From NCBI RefSeq assembly GCF_910592395.1, contig NC_088313.1, positions 6,204,501-6,268,500 on the forward strand: a stretch of 64,000 nucleotides of DNA, written 5' to 3'. Shown in pieces: positions 20,742 through 33,676 of the stretch. The notes under the pieces are model-generated. The model saw only the letters and a list, made by a program, of their open reading frames with translations, had not been told where the DNA came from and did not search any database. The translations under genes and the position numbers were made by a program. Numbering within the stretch: the stretch's first letter is position 1; each line of letters starts with the position of its first letter. The DNA comes from Lineus longissimus. Taxonomy: Eukaryota > Nemertea > Pilidiophora > Heteronemertea > Lineidae.

Positions 20742-20960
20742 GTGCAACAGAAGGCAGTGACCTTGACTCAATTGACCTTGACCTTTGGTCTATTCGACTC
20801 GCGTCGGCAATCCTTGGGTCAACGACAACGAGCATACATCTACAGGGTGCAACATAGAAAGCAGTGACCCTGACACCTTTGACCTTAACCTTTGGCCTAT
20901 TCGACACACGTCGGCAATCCTGGGGTCAACGACAACGTGCATACATCTACCAACTCGTTG
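20742..20960. repeat. Two tandem ~108-bp units
   Basis: Positions 20742-20850 and 20851-20960 share GTGGTGCAAC/GGGTGCAAC, TGACACCTTTGACCTT-type CTTTGACC strings, TCGGCAATCCT(T/G)GGGTCAACGA and GCATACATCTAC. Divergence of around 10-15% suggests an old duplication. Non-coding. Confidence 0.7.
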
Positions 20961-21030
20961 TTTTCTTGGCCTAAAAACCCACTCTGCCGCTGTGGCACTC
21001 ATGTGAATTGTGATATTTCCACTCCTTTAC

Positions 21031-21200
21031 ATTAGAACCTCTCAATTAAGGACACCCTCGGGACTGCCAAATACTGTCCTTAAAAGAGAGGTGTCCTGAT
21101 TACAGAGGTCAAACTGAATGGAAACAACCCATTTGGGACCAAAAGCAGTGTCCCTAATATAGAGGTGTCCGCTAAGCTAAGGGAGGTTCTACTGTACATG
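21031..21200. repeat. Dispersed repeat (GAGAGGTGTCC family)
   Basis: Contains AAAAGAGAGGTGTCC and a second diverged copy ATATAGAGGTGTCCGCTAAG. It matches the segment near 7075-7150, including GAATGGA...CC(C)(A/G)TTTGG. Probably a SINE- or MITE-type repeat; no tRNA promoter boxes were seen. Confidence 0.5.
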
Positions 21201-21439
21201 TATATTGTGCATTTCTACATCTAAACTATGTACTTACTGCACACAGGCGGGCTATTGTGTATGAAATAGAAACATAATTTGTTCATTCAAATCAAACATG
21301 TCAAATTACACTTCAAATTTTACCTCCAAGGGAGTTAGGGTCAGATACTGAGATTTACTGAGGTTGTCATTGTCTCAACAGATCCATTTGGAACTTTGTA
21401 CTCAAAATTACTGGGTCTAGGATGGTGATTTGTACTTAC

Positions 21440-21722
21440 TGCTGATGAGGTCGAATTCCTTTCGAGTCTTTTCTAGTGACACCATAATGCTTGCAAACAA
21501 ACTTGAGTGTCGAGAAAACGAACTTGTCGTGGTACTTTGGTCGACCAGGTGCCACCCTCCTATTTGCATACTCAACAGATGTTGAGTTTCGCTTTGTGAA
21601 AACAACGTGGCTTTCATAGTGAAAAATCTGAAGTGCTGTTTTCAGTTCCTCGTAATCACGGAACTCCTGGCCCTCAAATATTGTACCGGACGCCACCGGT
21701 TCATCCATCGTCTCGAAGGCAC
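21440..21722 (-). CDS. N-terminal FAR1-like exon of the ZSWIM-like gene
   Basis: Acceptor TTTTTACAG and donor GTAAGT border an exon encoding a FAR1/ZSWIM N-terminal domain: TIFEGQEFRDYEELKTAL, then HYESHVVFTKRNST, KFVFSTLKFVCKHYGVTRK and GIRPHQQ. The likely start is the Met of MDEPVASG within the exon. The usual next segment with the Cys that completes the FAR1 zinc site was not found in the 2.2 kb before the main exon, so one short exon is missing from this model. Same strand and order as the exons at 19204 and below. Confidence 0.6.
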
Positions 21723-22336
21723 CTGTAAAAAGATTATGAAAACTATAGGGGGGTTTAGGACAATAGAGTGATGCCGCGCCTGCTAGGCCTAAACAAGACA
21801 CTGTCATTTTCCTGAAAAGGACTTTCACTACAATCTATGTTAGGCCTACTAGGCACCCCAACTTGCTAACTTTGCGAGCCAATGGATATATCACATTATC
21901 AGAGGTACTCTATAGGCCCTACATATGTCCATGGTGGTATTGGTGGTAGCTTTTATAGCTAGGGCCAGGGGCCTATTAGGTATCTACCGAAAGTGTCCGT
22001 AAACATAGACGTATTTTCGTCCTTGCACCTCTTAGTAGGCCACAGATGATTGGCGAACCATACGTGCAGTTCTTGAATAGGAGGCGGGCTTGTTATTAAT
22101 GAGCATTGAATTAGTTGAATGGAAATTGATGACAAAATTCGCACAATAATTGTGAGCATTTAACAAAGACCAATCTATAACATGTAAAAGTAGCTGACGT
22201 GGGCGATAGAAATCAGTTATAGTGTCCACTGTGTCCCGTCAATCAGGTAAACATAAAAGGGATTTTAAGTGGTTGAGTCCGTGTAATCTTTTACTGATCG
22301 ATCTCTTGATCTGGCGGTAGATCAATAGTGAGCGAC

Positions 22337-23790
22337 ATGGATAGGTTGCGTTTACAGCCTTTGCTTCTTCCGCCGGTCTTACCGACGCCACCACCGCAGC
22401 TTCCACTGATGTTTCTGGCTCCACCACTTCCTCCACCTCCGGCAGTGCCCCGCTTTGAGGAAATTATCACTACCAGGCAGAACGCTCAATATCGAGGAAG
22501 GGATGTTTTTTCGACGCTTATAGCTCATGAGCTAAATTTTTGGAGAATGACTGGGGAGACTGTAGAATCATTCCAGCAGATCGTGGAGGATATTCGCCCT
22601 CTCATTCAGGAAACGATTGGACAGCCGCATAAACTTACCATGGAAAACCGCCTGCTGCTAACATACTTTTGGTTGAAGAAGTATCCGGATATTGTCGAAC
22701 TATCTACAATGTTTGACATCAATGGAAACTCTGTTAGTAGACAGCTTCAACGCATGGTAGACATCCTATGGACTTACTTCCAAGGCTGCATTTTCTGGCT
22801 GACCAACGATCAGTGGCAGCAACTCCGTGGAGGATGGGAGGGAATACCTAACGCTGTTGGGGCTATCGATGGAACAGTTCACACCATCGAGATGCCTGAA
22901 GAAGACACCCATCTCTTTTACAGTGGCCACGCTCACCGCTATTGCATTAGTACTCAGATTATTATCGACAACAGGAGGAGTATCAGATACGTCCATGTAA
23001 GTATTCAGTTTTCCCTTTTAATATCAAATAATGCACAATGCCGAATTGTTTTTGGGATACCCACCCCAAGACTTTCAGTAAACACCCGTCAAAAACTGGT
23101 CAAGGCTAGATTGTGATGGGAAACTGCGCTCACTTTGGGCAAAGTTAGCGGTTGTAAAATGTTTGGCCAATTGGAAGCCTGGTGATAGATCCAAACCAAA
23201 CATTGCACATTGTAATTATAAGTTCGACTACAAGCATTTCGATTCCAGGACAGTGCCCCCTAGGACATCTCCCCTGGACATCGTATAAGGCGTGTGTGTA
23301 AAATCAGTGGGGGTTATCTGTCCGGGGCCCCCCCAAATGTCATGTGGCCAAATGTCCTGGGGCGGGGGGATGTTCTGTTAACAAGCATTTCACCTTTAGC
23401 TTCCCATCTTCATTCCAGTCTGGATTCTTGGGCCACTCCACCGATGCTCGCCAATACAGACTAATCGCGCCTGTTGGCCCGGAAAGACAACTTTCCCTTC
23501 CCGATGATTGCTATATCTTGGCCGACAAGATTTACCCCAACGAGAAACCGCTGCTCACGGCCTGGAAGGTGAATGAGCTTGGAGCTGGACTGCAGCAGGA
23601 ACGGCGCCGCTTGTTTAACATTGAGCATGCGCACCACCGGATTCAGGTCGAACACGCAATCAGGACAGTCAAAGAGTATCGAATTCTACAAAGAATATTT
23701 CGCCACCCAAGGGAGCAGCTCACGAAAGTTGTGGATTTGTGTACTTGCCTTGCCAACCGCCATGTTAGTTTCATTCAGGAAATAAGATAA
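22337..23790 (+). CDS. Second PIF/Harbinger-type transposase, two exons
   Basis: Exon 1 is 22337-22996, ending at GTCCAT|GTAAGT. Exon 2 is 23419-23790, after CATTCCAG. The join is in phase 0 (RYVH then SGFLGHSTDARQY). The product is about 343 residues. The catalytic triad is intact: D in VGAIDGTVHTIE, D in ILADKIYPNEKP and E in RIQVEHAIRTVKEYRI. The N-terminus is Pro/Leu rich, then a helical region (NRLLLTYFWLKKYPDIVELS) resembles the family helix-turn-helix. The first ATG is at 22337. A convergent partner gene follows at 24426-25546. Both introns and the triad look functional, so this is a good candidate for an autonomous element. I did not find its terminal inverted repeats. Confidence 0.85.
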
Positions 23791-24425
23791 TTACCAATAC
23801 TGAGTCAAAGTGCATCACGCACTGGACATATGCACGGACATCAGTGAAGTACCGGACCACGCGCCCACCCCCCGTAAAGGAAAGCGAGTCCAATTTGGGT
23901 CGCCATGTTCATTAAATCAGCAATAAAGACTCAATTTCGAAATAAAACACTTTTAATATACAAATATCACGATATTTAAAAATAAGAATTGTAATTTTGT
24001 AAACATCTATGATGTCAAGATTAACAAATAAAACAACTTAGCACAATAACAATCATTGTCCTCTTGTTCAACTTCAGAACTTGGTGCAACAATATTATGA
24101 TTTGAGGTCCCCTCTACACGTCTGCTTGGTAAAACATAAAGGAAAGCTTGTGCACAATTTCCGTTGTGTTTTACCTATAGCTTACGACAAAATGCCTTGA
24201 TTTGAATCTTGGTAAGCTTCGAATACACACCAGTCTGAATGTTCATATGTAACCTCTTGTCTAAGCCATCCACGCAGCGCGCCTAACCCCCTTCGGATGG
24301 ATGGCTTAGAGGAGCACTTGCAGTACTCAATAGTTATTTTCTAATATCAAAATATGTCCTCTGTATGCATTTAAAAAATTAAAATGTTTAATGCACCACC
24401 GACTACTCTGAAACAGCTTGATAGT

Positions 24426-25546
24426 TCATTGATCAGCTGGAGCCTCGCCCAGCAGCATAGCACATTGGAGACGAATAAGCTCCCTTGCCTCCTCTAGCAC
24501 ATCAGCGTATTGCTCTTGATTACGGCGGGCCAACTCCCAGAGCGGTGGACGTCTCTGCCTTCTCTCCTGGACCACACCTCCCTCAGCACCAACTGGTGCA
24601 TCCGGCACAGCAGCCTCCTCCTGATCAGCGACAGGTTCCGGATTAGGCGCTTGAACGTTAAACAGCAGATCCAAAGGATTTGGCTGCGGGTGCATTCTAA
24701 TCCTGATTGGCCTATTCGCCGGTCCTGGCACGTCTTGCTCAAGATTAGGTCCCGGCGCGTTCGGCTCTGCTGCAGCGGGTCCCGGCGCATTTGGTTCAGC
24801 AAAAGGTCCCACGACGTCCGGCTCAACAACAGGTCCTGGCGCGTCTGGCTCAGCAACAGGTCCTGGCGCGTCTGGCTCAGCAAAAGGTCCCAGGACGTCC
24901 GGCTCAGCAACAGGCTCTGGCGCATCTGGCTCAGCAGCAAGTCGTGACGCATCTGGTTCCAGTGCGTCAGGCTGAGGATGTGGCTCTTGCATATTGAACA
25001 ACAAATCAAGTGGATCAGGTTGTGGGTTCATTAGTATTCGGATCGGCCTATTCTCGCCAGGGTGATGTTGGCCTGGTTGCCTCCAAGCGGCCGGTGGTTG
25101 TGCAGCATACCGCATCTCCCTCTGTCTCTCCTCAACTCCACTGAAATGTAAAATTTATCCGTATTAGGCAGTGATTCTGAAAGGGCCGTTGAAAGTATGC
25201 CGTTCAATTTTGCATTAGCCCTCTTCGGCTACTGTTGGTGAAAAACAAATGGAAACAACCCGAATGCCTAGAGAAAACCTGGATTGTCAAAGGGAGACTT
25301 TGATGAAATATGGTATACTTACTCAGCTAACTCCCTCGTAATAAACTCGCGGACGCGCCGACGCAGCTGCCGGTTACTCCTCTCCCGATACACCGCCCTT
25401 GTCCTTTCATTCAACTGATTGATATTCCGCTTGATGTAGGCCAACACTCGTGGATAGTTTTCACGATGTAGCCGATGACCTTCTCTAAGGAGCCTCATCT
25501 CCTCTACCGCCACTCCAACGCGTCCTCCTTGTCTTGCTGCCATCAT
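24426..25546 (-). CDS. Partner protein of the second Harbinger locus, with Ala-Glu-Pro-Asp repeats
   Basis: Exon 1 (25323-25546, from MMAARQGGRV) and exon 2 (24426-25140) have a GTAAGT donor and an ACATTTCAG acceptor and join in frame to give about 312 residues. Exon 1 is basic and helical (NINQLNERTRAVYRERSNRQ), a possible trihelix/SANT-like DNA-contacting part. Exon 2 has about ten AEPDAPGPV-type repeats flanked by two copies of NRPIRI-M-PQP-PLDLLFN. It ends in a charged helix (NQEQYADVLEEARELIRLQ). It lies 0.6 kb from, and convergent with, the transposase. I do not recognise it by name. That layout suggests the second frame of a Harbinger element. Confidence 0.6.
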
Positions 25547-25662
25547 GAACTGTTGGCCAATTCGAATTTACACATTGCAGTAGATCTTTCTTCTCTTACA
25601 AAACAAAACACTGATTGTACCAACAAAACTCTTATCTTTATTCATATTAACAATTAAATAGC

Positions 25663-26649
25663 TATGGGCCGTGAAAACCGCAAAAAATCTGTACATGTTT
25701 TTGTAAGCGGTCGTCGCTCGCGCAAACTTGTCTTGCATGTTTTTGTGAAAGAGGACGTCGGAGAACGCGGTCGTATATCAAAACAGACGTTGGGTGGCGC
25801 TCGCGCAAACTTCCCTCACATGTTTTTGTGAAAGAGGACATCAAAGAACGCGGTCGTATAAAAAAACAGATGTTGGGTGGTGCTCGAGACGGGTCATCCT
25901 ATTTAGCGTCCAGTGGCGTCCAACGCGAAATAATAGGGTGTATATGGTTAAAAGTGTTTTCAAGCTCCTAAAACACTTTCAATAAACAAGATTTAGAAGT
26001 TTGGTGGAGTTTGCAAACCTAGTTTTTGAATAATTATCACCAGAAAACGATCTTAGTATGCCACCCTGATGCCAGATCCCGATTCCGCTTTTTCTATAAA
26101 CCCAAGGAACAGCAGCTAAAACAAACATGGCGTCAAGTACTTTTGCTGGATGCATACTAAGATCGTTTTCTGGTGATAATTATTCAAAAACTAGGTTTGC
26201 AAACTCCACCAAACTTCTAAATCTTGTTTATTGAAAGTGTTTTAGGAGCTTGAAAACATTTTTAACCATATACGTGTACACCCTATTATTTCGCGTTGGA
26301 AGCCACTGGTCGCCACTGGACGCTAAATAGGATGACCCGTCTCGAGCGCCACCCAACGTCTGTTTTGATATACGACCGCGTTCTTCGACGTCCTCTTTCA
26401 CAAAAACATGTGAGGGAAGTTTGCGCGAGCGCCACCCAACGTCTGTTTTGATATACGACCGCGTTCTTCGACGTCCTCTTTCACAAAAACATGTGAGGGA
26501 AGTTTGCGCGAGCGCCACCCAACGTCTGTTTTGATATACGACCGCGTTCTTCGACGTCCTCTTTCACAAAAACATGCAAGACAAGTTTGCGCGAGCGACG
26601 ACCGCTTACAAAAACATGTACAGATTTTTTGCGGATTTCACGGCCCATA
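25663..26649. mobile_element. 987-bp fold-back (Foldback-type) element
   Basis: Arms 25663-26061 and 26152-26649 are near-perfect reverse complements around a 90-bp centre (26062-26151). The ends read TATGGGCC...GGCCCATA. The direct repeat AATAGC flanks both sides (25657-25662 and 26650-26655), a likely 6-bp target duplication. Each arm carries tandem ~84-bp units (GCGCTCGCGCAAACTT...GACGTTGGGTG), two on the left and three on the right, so the arms differ in length by one unit. No coding capacity. This is the structure of fold-back transposons moved by another element's enzyme. Confidence 0.85.
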
Positions 26650-27529
26650 AATAGCACCCCGCATTTGCCATTTATACAAGGAAAGGTCAATAGGTAATGC
26701 CAGTGTCCCGAAGTGGACGATACGCAAGACTGAAGTCGGATCCATGATATAAGATGTTCGAAATAATTTGGTGGGCGGTCTGCGTGCCATGGTGACAACC
26801 AATCAGGATGTGAACCTTCCATGCCCTACGTCACTACAGCGCTGCCCTGTTGATAAGTACCTGCCTCACCAATCAAAGCCGAGGTTACAAGTCTGGACGA
26901 AACGTAACGTTAATTTTAGGTTCACGTTCAGGAGTTTCGGTAGATACCTACTAATTACTAGGCCCCCAACTTGCTTAGGCCTAGGCCTTGTCTGTCCCAG
27001 TCTTGAATGACCGGTCGACCGCGTGTACGTAGCTTGTATTGTAGGCCCTACGACCGACCACACACTGATGCATGCACTGTAGGCCTAGCCCTATGTCATG
27101 TATGTCGGCTCGGCCCTACCGACTACAATACATGTAGCCTACACTGTAAAAAATTGTCCGTAAAAAAACGAAAAAAATGTCTGGCAGCAACATTACACGG
27201 ACAACTTTTTTTTAACGGAGACGGCTCTGTTTATTACAGATATTCTGTAATTTCTGTTGGACACAATCTGTAAAAAAACGGGCAGCTCTGTAAATTATGC
27301 CTGTATAAAAATAGTGTATAATTGCTGACTTATCTGTAAAAATATGTTTTTTTTCTGTACAAAAATGAACTCCTTGAAAAAAAGATGCACATGTAATTTT
27401 GCTGCCAGACCTTCTTGTCACAGGAATTTAGGAACAGAAGTAGAGAAGTACCTTTTTAACATTTATTTTAACAAATCGGTCAAGGAAAAAGAAGAACTGA
27501 CAAATATTCTAAGGGACCATAACAAAAAA

Positions 27530-28486
<957 letters not shown>

Positions 28487-28953
28487 ACTAAGGGTGATTT
28501 CACCACCTGTTGTCTGCACAGAAAAGACAGCTGCACTGAGGCCAATCTGTGTGTTCTCCCTGTGTATATTCAGGTCCGGCTTTCTTTGCAAGCCAATAAA
28601 AGTTTTATAGGTATCCTAGTTCTCAGCCCTTTTTATGCTCAAGAGCAAAAGAATATTGTACAAGCAGATCAGAATGTAAACGGGTGGCCACAGAGAGTGG
28701 CCACAATGAGCAATACAAGTACAAAAATCTCATCAACTGACTCCTACCACAGGCAGAGGAGCAGGATACAACTTAAATTGATTTCATGACAGTCTCTGAC
28801 CACATTTTATCATTTGGTTTGACCAATTGCTTCTACACAACTAACTTCAACCAGAAAGAGGAGCACAGAGAAACGCTTCTTAAACTAATGTAAATTTGTG
28901 ACACAGCTTGTCTCCAATTAAGTACCAAAACAACAAACTTATACCAGGACCAG

Positions 28954-29205
28954 GTTGCTCAGTCAGCTTTAGAGTTAACGCCAGCATTAGGCTAACGCTA
29001 ACTTTAAAATCTCACTTTCTAATAGTATAATATCATCAAGGATGTATAAAGACCGCATCCTGTTATCATCAATTTGGGAAAATTGTGTCGCGTTAACATT
29101 AATCTGGAAATTAATACCATTTTGACTGATAAAAACTCACATATAAGAGAGATTAGCCAGCGTTAGTGCTAACGTTGGCGTTTACTCTTATGCTGATTGA
29201 GCAAC
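28954..29205. repeat. 252-bp palindromic MITE
   Basis: Terminal inverted repeats of ~45 bp: the left GTTGCTCAGTCAGC...AACGCCAGC and the right GCCAACGTTAGC-type sequence ending GCTGATTGAGCAAC. The middle is AT-rich and non-coding. It lies inside the 5.2-kb element and is therefore probably younger. Confidence 0.65.
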
Positions 29206-29639
29206 TGGGCCAAGTGCTTTACATACAAGCTAAACTCATTCCATAACAAAGATCTCTGACCAAATAAGAACTGGCTACGGCACAAGACTGTTTTACAAGT
29301 ACAAAAATTTTCTGCAAAAAATGTTTTATAACTCTGAACAACCAGGCTTGACAACCAGGCTTCTGTGCGCAAAGACAGCTTTACAAGTACAAAAAAGTCA
29401 ACAAATGACGCGTTATAGAGGCACTTAGTGCAATAATATTCTTCACATACAATTTAGTTTCACTATTATGACTTTGCCGTTGGTCACTCTCCACAATTTC
29501 AAGGCCGGGTTACCCAGGCGTAGGTGTTGTTTGGGCCCTGTATGCAATTAAATTTTGCATACATTCTGTGTACATTCTGTGTACATACATTTTCCTGAAT
29601 TAAAAAAAATTGTGTGCTGGAATTTTTATCAAACTTCAT

Positions 29640-30912
29640 AGGTATACAGCCTGATATCTTGGCAGTTGTATGGATTCTATCCTAGAACGATGCCAAGGAT
29701 GATGGTTACCCAAAATGTAGTAGACACCGATCAGCTTATGTTTTGTCTTTGCCGAGCCCAAAGGATTGACCAATTCAAATGCATCCTGATAGAAAAGCAG
29801 AATAACAGGACGACTCCATTTGAGTACACAGAATTTGGGTCATGTACTACAGATCCATCAGTGAAGTCCTGAAAAATACCACTTTGGCTGGCAACTGGGT
29901 TGAGGTACTGTGCCAATACAGAGCTGTCTTTCAAGAAAGTTTGCAATGTTTCCCTAACTGGAATGTAATGATAAACAGCTTCCTGGTCGAGTCCTTTGAG
30001 GTTTTTTCCAACTGGAGCAACAAAATCAAAGTTATTTTTAAAAAATTGTTTTCTCTTGAAAGTTGACCTCAATGGCCCTTCTTTTTCATTATGGAAATCC
30101 AGAAACAAATCACTCTCAGCAATAGATTCCACAATACTCTCTACCTTCTGATTTTCTACAGAATTTTCATTGAGAACTTTTCTCAATTTAGATTTTATGA
30201 ATTCCTTTTCAATGTGCTGTATATTTATCAACTCATCCACTATAACTTGTACTGTGCTTGATGGCAACAGGTGGATAGCCTAAAGTTTTAGATCAAACAA
30301 AGCTAGGTTTCTCAAAAAAATGTCTCTAAGCTGGAACAAATCCTCAGCGGACTCTGATTGACCACTCTCACTCGTTCCTGAGGGTCCGTCTGCAGTACCA
30401 GAAGCACTACTACTACTTAAAGTTACCACCTCATCAATGTCATTGTCATCATCATGTAGAGGCACTAAAATGCTTGGTGTGATATCAGATGGCTCACCGT
30501 TTCCATGATACCTCAACAAATGAGATGTGAATGATGAAAGCACTGAGTACTTCTTTTCACATTTTTTGTAAGGACAAGTGACCACTAAACCATTTTGAAT
30601 GTGAGATTTCAAATGTTTTATGAATGCCCTGAGACTATTTTTTTCACTTCCTCCTCCAGAGCCAGAAACATGACATCTAAATTTGGTGCAAAGTAAAGAT
30701 TGATGGGAAGGCCGAGAAGATGCTTGATGGCCTTGATGATCCCGGGACACATGAACATTGAATGCACTGAATGTTGAATATCTCTTGCGACAGTTGATAA
30801 CTGGACACGGAAAAATGAAACGGCTAGTATTTGAGTGCAAACGAAAATGGTTGACATAGTCTCGAACTGAAGAGCACAGCTTGCTGCATGTTTGGCAAGT
30901 ATACATCGACAA
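29640..30912 (-). pseudogene. C2H2 zinc-finger transposon-type protein, N-terminal part, broken
   Basis: Begins MSMYTCQTCSKLCSSV with a C2H2 finger. Two more finger pairs follow (FPCPVINCRKRYSTFSAF..H; VTCPYKKCEKKYSVLSSF..H). An in-frame TAG near 30285 interrupts it, then the same frame continues for 178 codons with PLRSTFKRKQFFKNNFDFV and YHYIPVRETLQTFLKD. A frameshift near 29790 leads to YQDAFELVNPLGSAKTKHK. From memory, the order of fingers, PIRETL and FELVNPLGSxxxKHK is that of a large multicopy gene family in fish and invertebrates of unknown role. The C-terminal half is absent. Confidence 0.6.
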
Positions 30913-32306
30913 ATCCAGTCATCCTCAACGAGACAGCCACCAGACTCTAGACAGACCCCCTGACTGGAAATGAAAAAAACAGATTGGCAATCAGGAATGA
31001 GCATGACATAGGACATGGCAGAGAACCTCCCGCCCCCCCCCCCCTCAGTGACAGATGGCCCTCAGTGTATTGTGTACGTATCGGTCTACTTGATTTGAAT
31101 GGCCAATTAATGCAGGGCCTTGGTCCACAGACACAGTCACAGACATCTTTCTGATCTTGGCCTAGCCTAGGCTAGACCTAGGCCTGTACATACATTGTAC
31201 ATGCTTTTGATACACACATAAGATGTACAGTGGGTGTGGCCATGGACATGATGCAACACTGTCATGTCACAGTGCAATGTCGAGGTGTCAAGATTTCGTC
31301 GTTGTGTATGCACACCTATAAGGCTACACTTACACTACATGGCAATGGCATAGCACGGTCCAGCTCTAGACCTTGGCTGATGGCCCCCGGCCCAACAACG
31401 GCCCACGACCCCCCAAAATTGCTTGTAATTTCATTGAATTTGCAAATACAACTTGCAGGGGCATGCACGGTAAATTCCCGTTCCCAAAATAGTTATGCAC
31501 GGCGCAGTGCGCCGCCTGTTAGCCGATGCAAAAACCAATGCATTGCAGAGTGCATAGGGCGTGGCCCTTCGGAACCATTTCTAAATCAAGTTCCTGCTGC
31601 TTGATATCAAACTTTTTAATTAAATATTACTATTTTTGGATACCTTCGACGTTCACCTAACCGTATCCAAAGTCATTTAGGCCGATGTCAACGTTGACCT
31701 GATCGATTTTCTGGAATTTGACGACTGGTTTCGACGCGGCTTTCTTCAGTGCTTCTTGTTGATGGCAAAGAGGCAAATCGGCGACGCGCAGGTCCGCAGC
31801 TAATGAAAAGAATTTCATGAAATTTGGAAATAAAAAAAAGACGACACTTACCTGAAATACAGGCATATATATTTTTATTCACAATAACATGTCATTTTCC
31901 TTATTTTAAAGAAACCTTATCGGCCTGGGACAGTATTTCGACTGAGACTCGGTGATGCCAAGTCCCCAAGTTTTATACGAGGCCGACGTTTTTTTACGGG
32001 TTCTCCGTACTTTTACAGATTAGTGTCCGTTTTTAACAACCGCTCCTCGCCGCAAACAACCGGGAAACAACCTTTAACCTCTTTGAATTTGTCACAAAGC
32101 TTTCCATTTTATTTTATCGTGCGCCCCTGAAATTACAGCTGAAGCTGTACTTTAAAGGGGCGTATCTGTGATTTGACAGAACATTCTGTTAATTTCCATT
32201 CACTTTCCGTAAAACGGTCAGATTGCAGTATATCTGTAAATCAACAGACATTTGTCTGTATTTGTGTAGAAAACTGTCTGTAATTTTACGGTTATTTTTT
32301 ACAGTG

Positions 32307-33144
32307 TACAATACATACATAGGCCTAGGCCTAAGGCCTAGAGTAGACAGTAGCCTACCATGATAGTGTACTGGTTGTTAACTGTACATGATACCATGCA
32401 TGCATACCATGCATGCATGCATGCATGGTATGCACGCCGCGCCTGCACTGACACTGTAGGCCTACTCCCGGTCATGCCGGTCAGAATTGCAAACAAAAAA
32501 CACTCCATTAAATCATATCTACGTAAGCAAAGGCCCAAAAGTAACCTAAACACGGTGCTCGGTGGTATACTCCTCACATTACACCGATTCGAAAAAAAAA
32601 AAAAGGGAGAATAATTCTTTTCGGAGTACTTACAGTCACACACTTGAATTAAGCAGCTTATACAGGAGACAAAGCGATTTGGAAAGGGCGGGTGATCCGG
32701 GTCATTTGTAAGAAGTGCTCTCATTGGTTGTTTCTGACGGTGCGAATAAGACCGGAAACAATGGCCCCATGTACCGTGGCGGTTCGAATAGCCAGTGCGT
32801 ATTGCAAAAGGCCTGTCTTCTCAATATGTGAGACTAAATTAACATATTATGCAAATTTGAACCCTTTCCACTAAAAAGTAAATTGGGAAAATTTTTAGTA
32901 TGATGTGGAGGGGACCTTACTGAAATGCATACCACCAAAAAAAATTCTGTTGCAATTTGTTTTGAGTTACGCCCTTTTTTCGCCTAGATTGACTGGACTA
33001 TACCTCTCATTAGATTGTTCGTATCAGTAATTTGGTGGTTTTTCTCTTAACCGTGATGTGATACGATAGAATTAAACCAAAGCGTTGGCACCGCCGATTG
33101 TTGCTTTCAATACAACTGATTCTGTTAGTGCGCATTTCGTCATC
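32307..33144. other. Intergenic, contains an (ATGC)n palindrome
   Basis: No gene. Positions about 32394-32440 hold overlapping ACCATGCATGCAT/ATGCATGCATGGT arms, a self-complementary simple repeat next to the right end of the 5.2-kb element. The last 150 bases may hold the promoter of the dUTPase gene. Confidence 0.5.
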
Positions 33145-33657
33145 ATGTCAGACGACCAACTTTTATTCTATAGACCAAAGATTGTGGATGAAAAAAATGA
33201 TGATGATGAAGCTGAAACACTCATTTTTCACAAATTGAGCGACTTAGTTTCTGCCTCGGAAAGGGCGACGGCACATTCAGTGGGTTTTGACCTGGCTAGC
33301 GCCCATGATTACACGATTTTGGCCGGTTGCTCGCAACTTGTCCGCACAGATTTACAACTTGTTCTCCCAAGAGCGTGTTATGGTCGAATCGCGCCTCGCT
33401 CAGGTCTAGCCTTAAACTACATGATAGCCGTAGGCGCAGGTGTAATCGATTCCAGTTTTAGAGGCAATTTGGGTATTTTGCTATTCAATCATCATCCGCA
33501 AAACGAATTTCGTATTCGACACGGCGATCGTGTGGCCCAACTGATTTGTGAAAGAGCCCTTATGCCACGTATTCGAGAATCCAAAGATGAATTGCCCTCA
33601 ACCCCGCGCGGCCAAGGCGGTTTTGGATCAACTGGCGGCTATTGTACGAGAAATTAA
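33145..33657 (+). CDS. dUTPase (trimeric, virus-like)
   Basis: 170 codons from ATG at 33145. All five trimeric dUTPase motifs are present in order: HSVGFDLAS, RIAPRSGLAL, GVIDSSFRGNLGILL, RIRHGDRVAQLIC and the C-terminal P-loop-like RGQGGFGSTG. The enzyme hydrolyses dUTP to dUMP and pyrophosphate, keeping uracil out of DNA; it is a homotrimer with shared active sites. There is no intron, and the neighbours are small plus-strand frames of virus type. An organelle or host isoform usually has introns and a longer N-terminus. I infer an endogenised dsDNA virus or Polinton-like source, with moderate certainty. The catalytic Asp (IDSSF) and the Arg-Phe-type P-loop region look intact. Confidence 0.85.
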   Translation: MSDDQLLFYRPKIVDEKNDDDEAETLIFHKLSDLVSASERATAHSVGFDLASAHDYTILAGCSQLVRTDLQLVLPRACYGRIAPRSGLALNYMIAVGAGVIDSSFRGNLGILLFNHHPQNEFRIRHGDRVAQLICERALMPRIRESKDELPSTPRGQGGFGSTGGYCTRN

Positions 33658-33676
33658 GAAGCCGTGAAATGAGCTT

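Noticed and set aside
26228-26822. Coding frames in the fold-back arms
   Set aside because: They follow from the tandem units and appear on both strands of the inverted repeat; no protein family is recognisable.
33085-33144. Longer dUTPase start at 33085
   Set aside because: It begins with TTG, not ATG; the first ATG in frame is at 33145 and leaves all five motifs intact.
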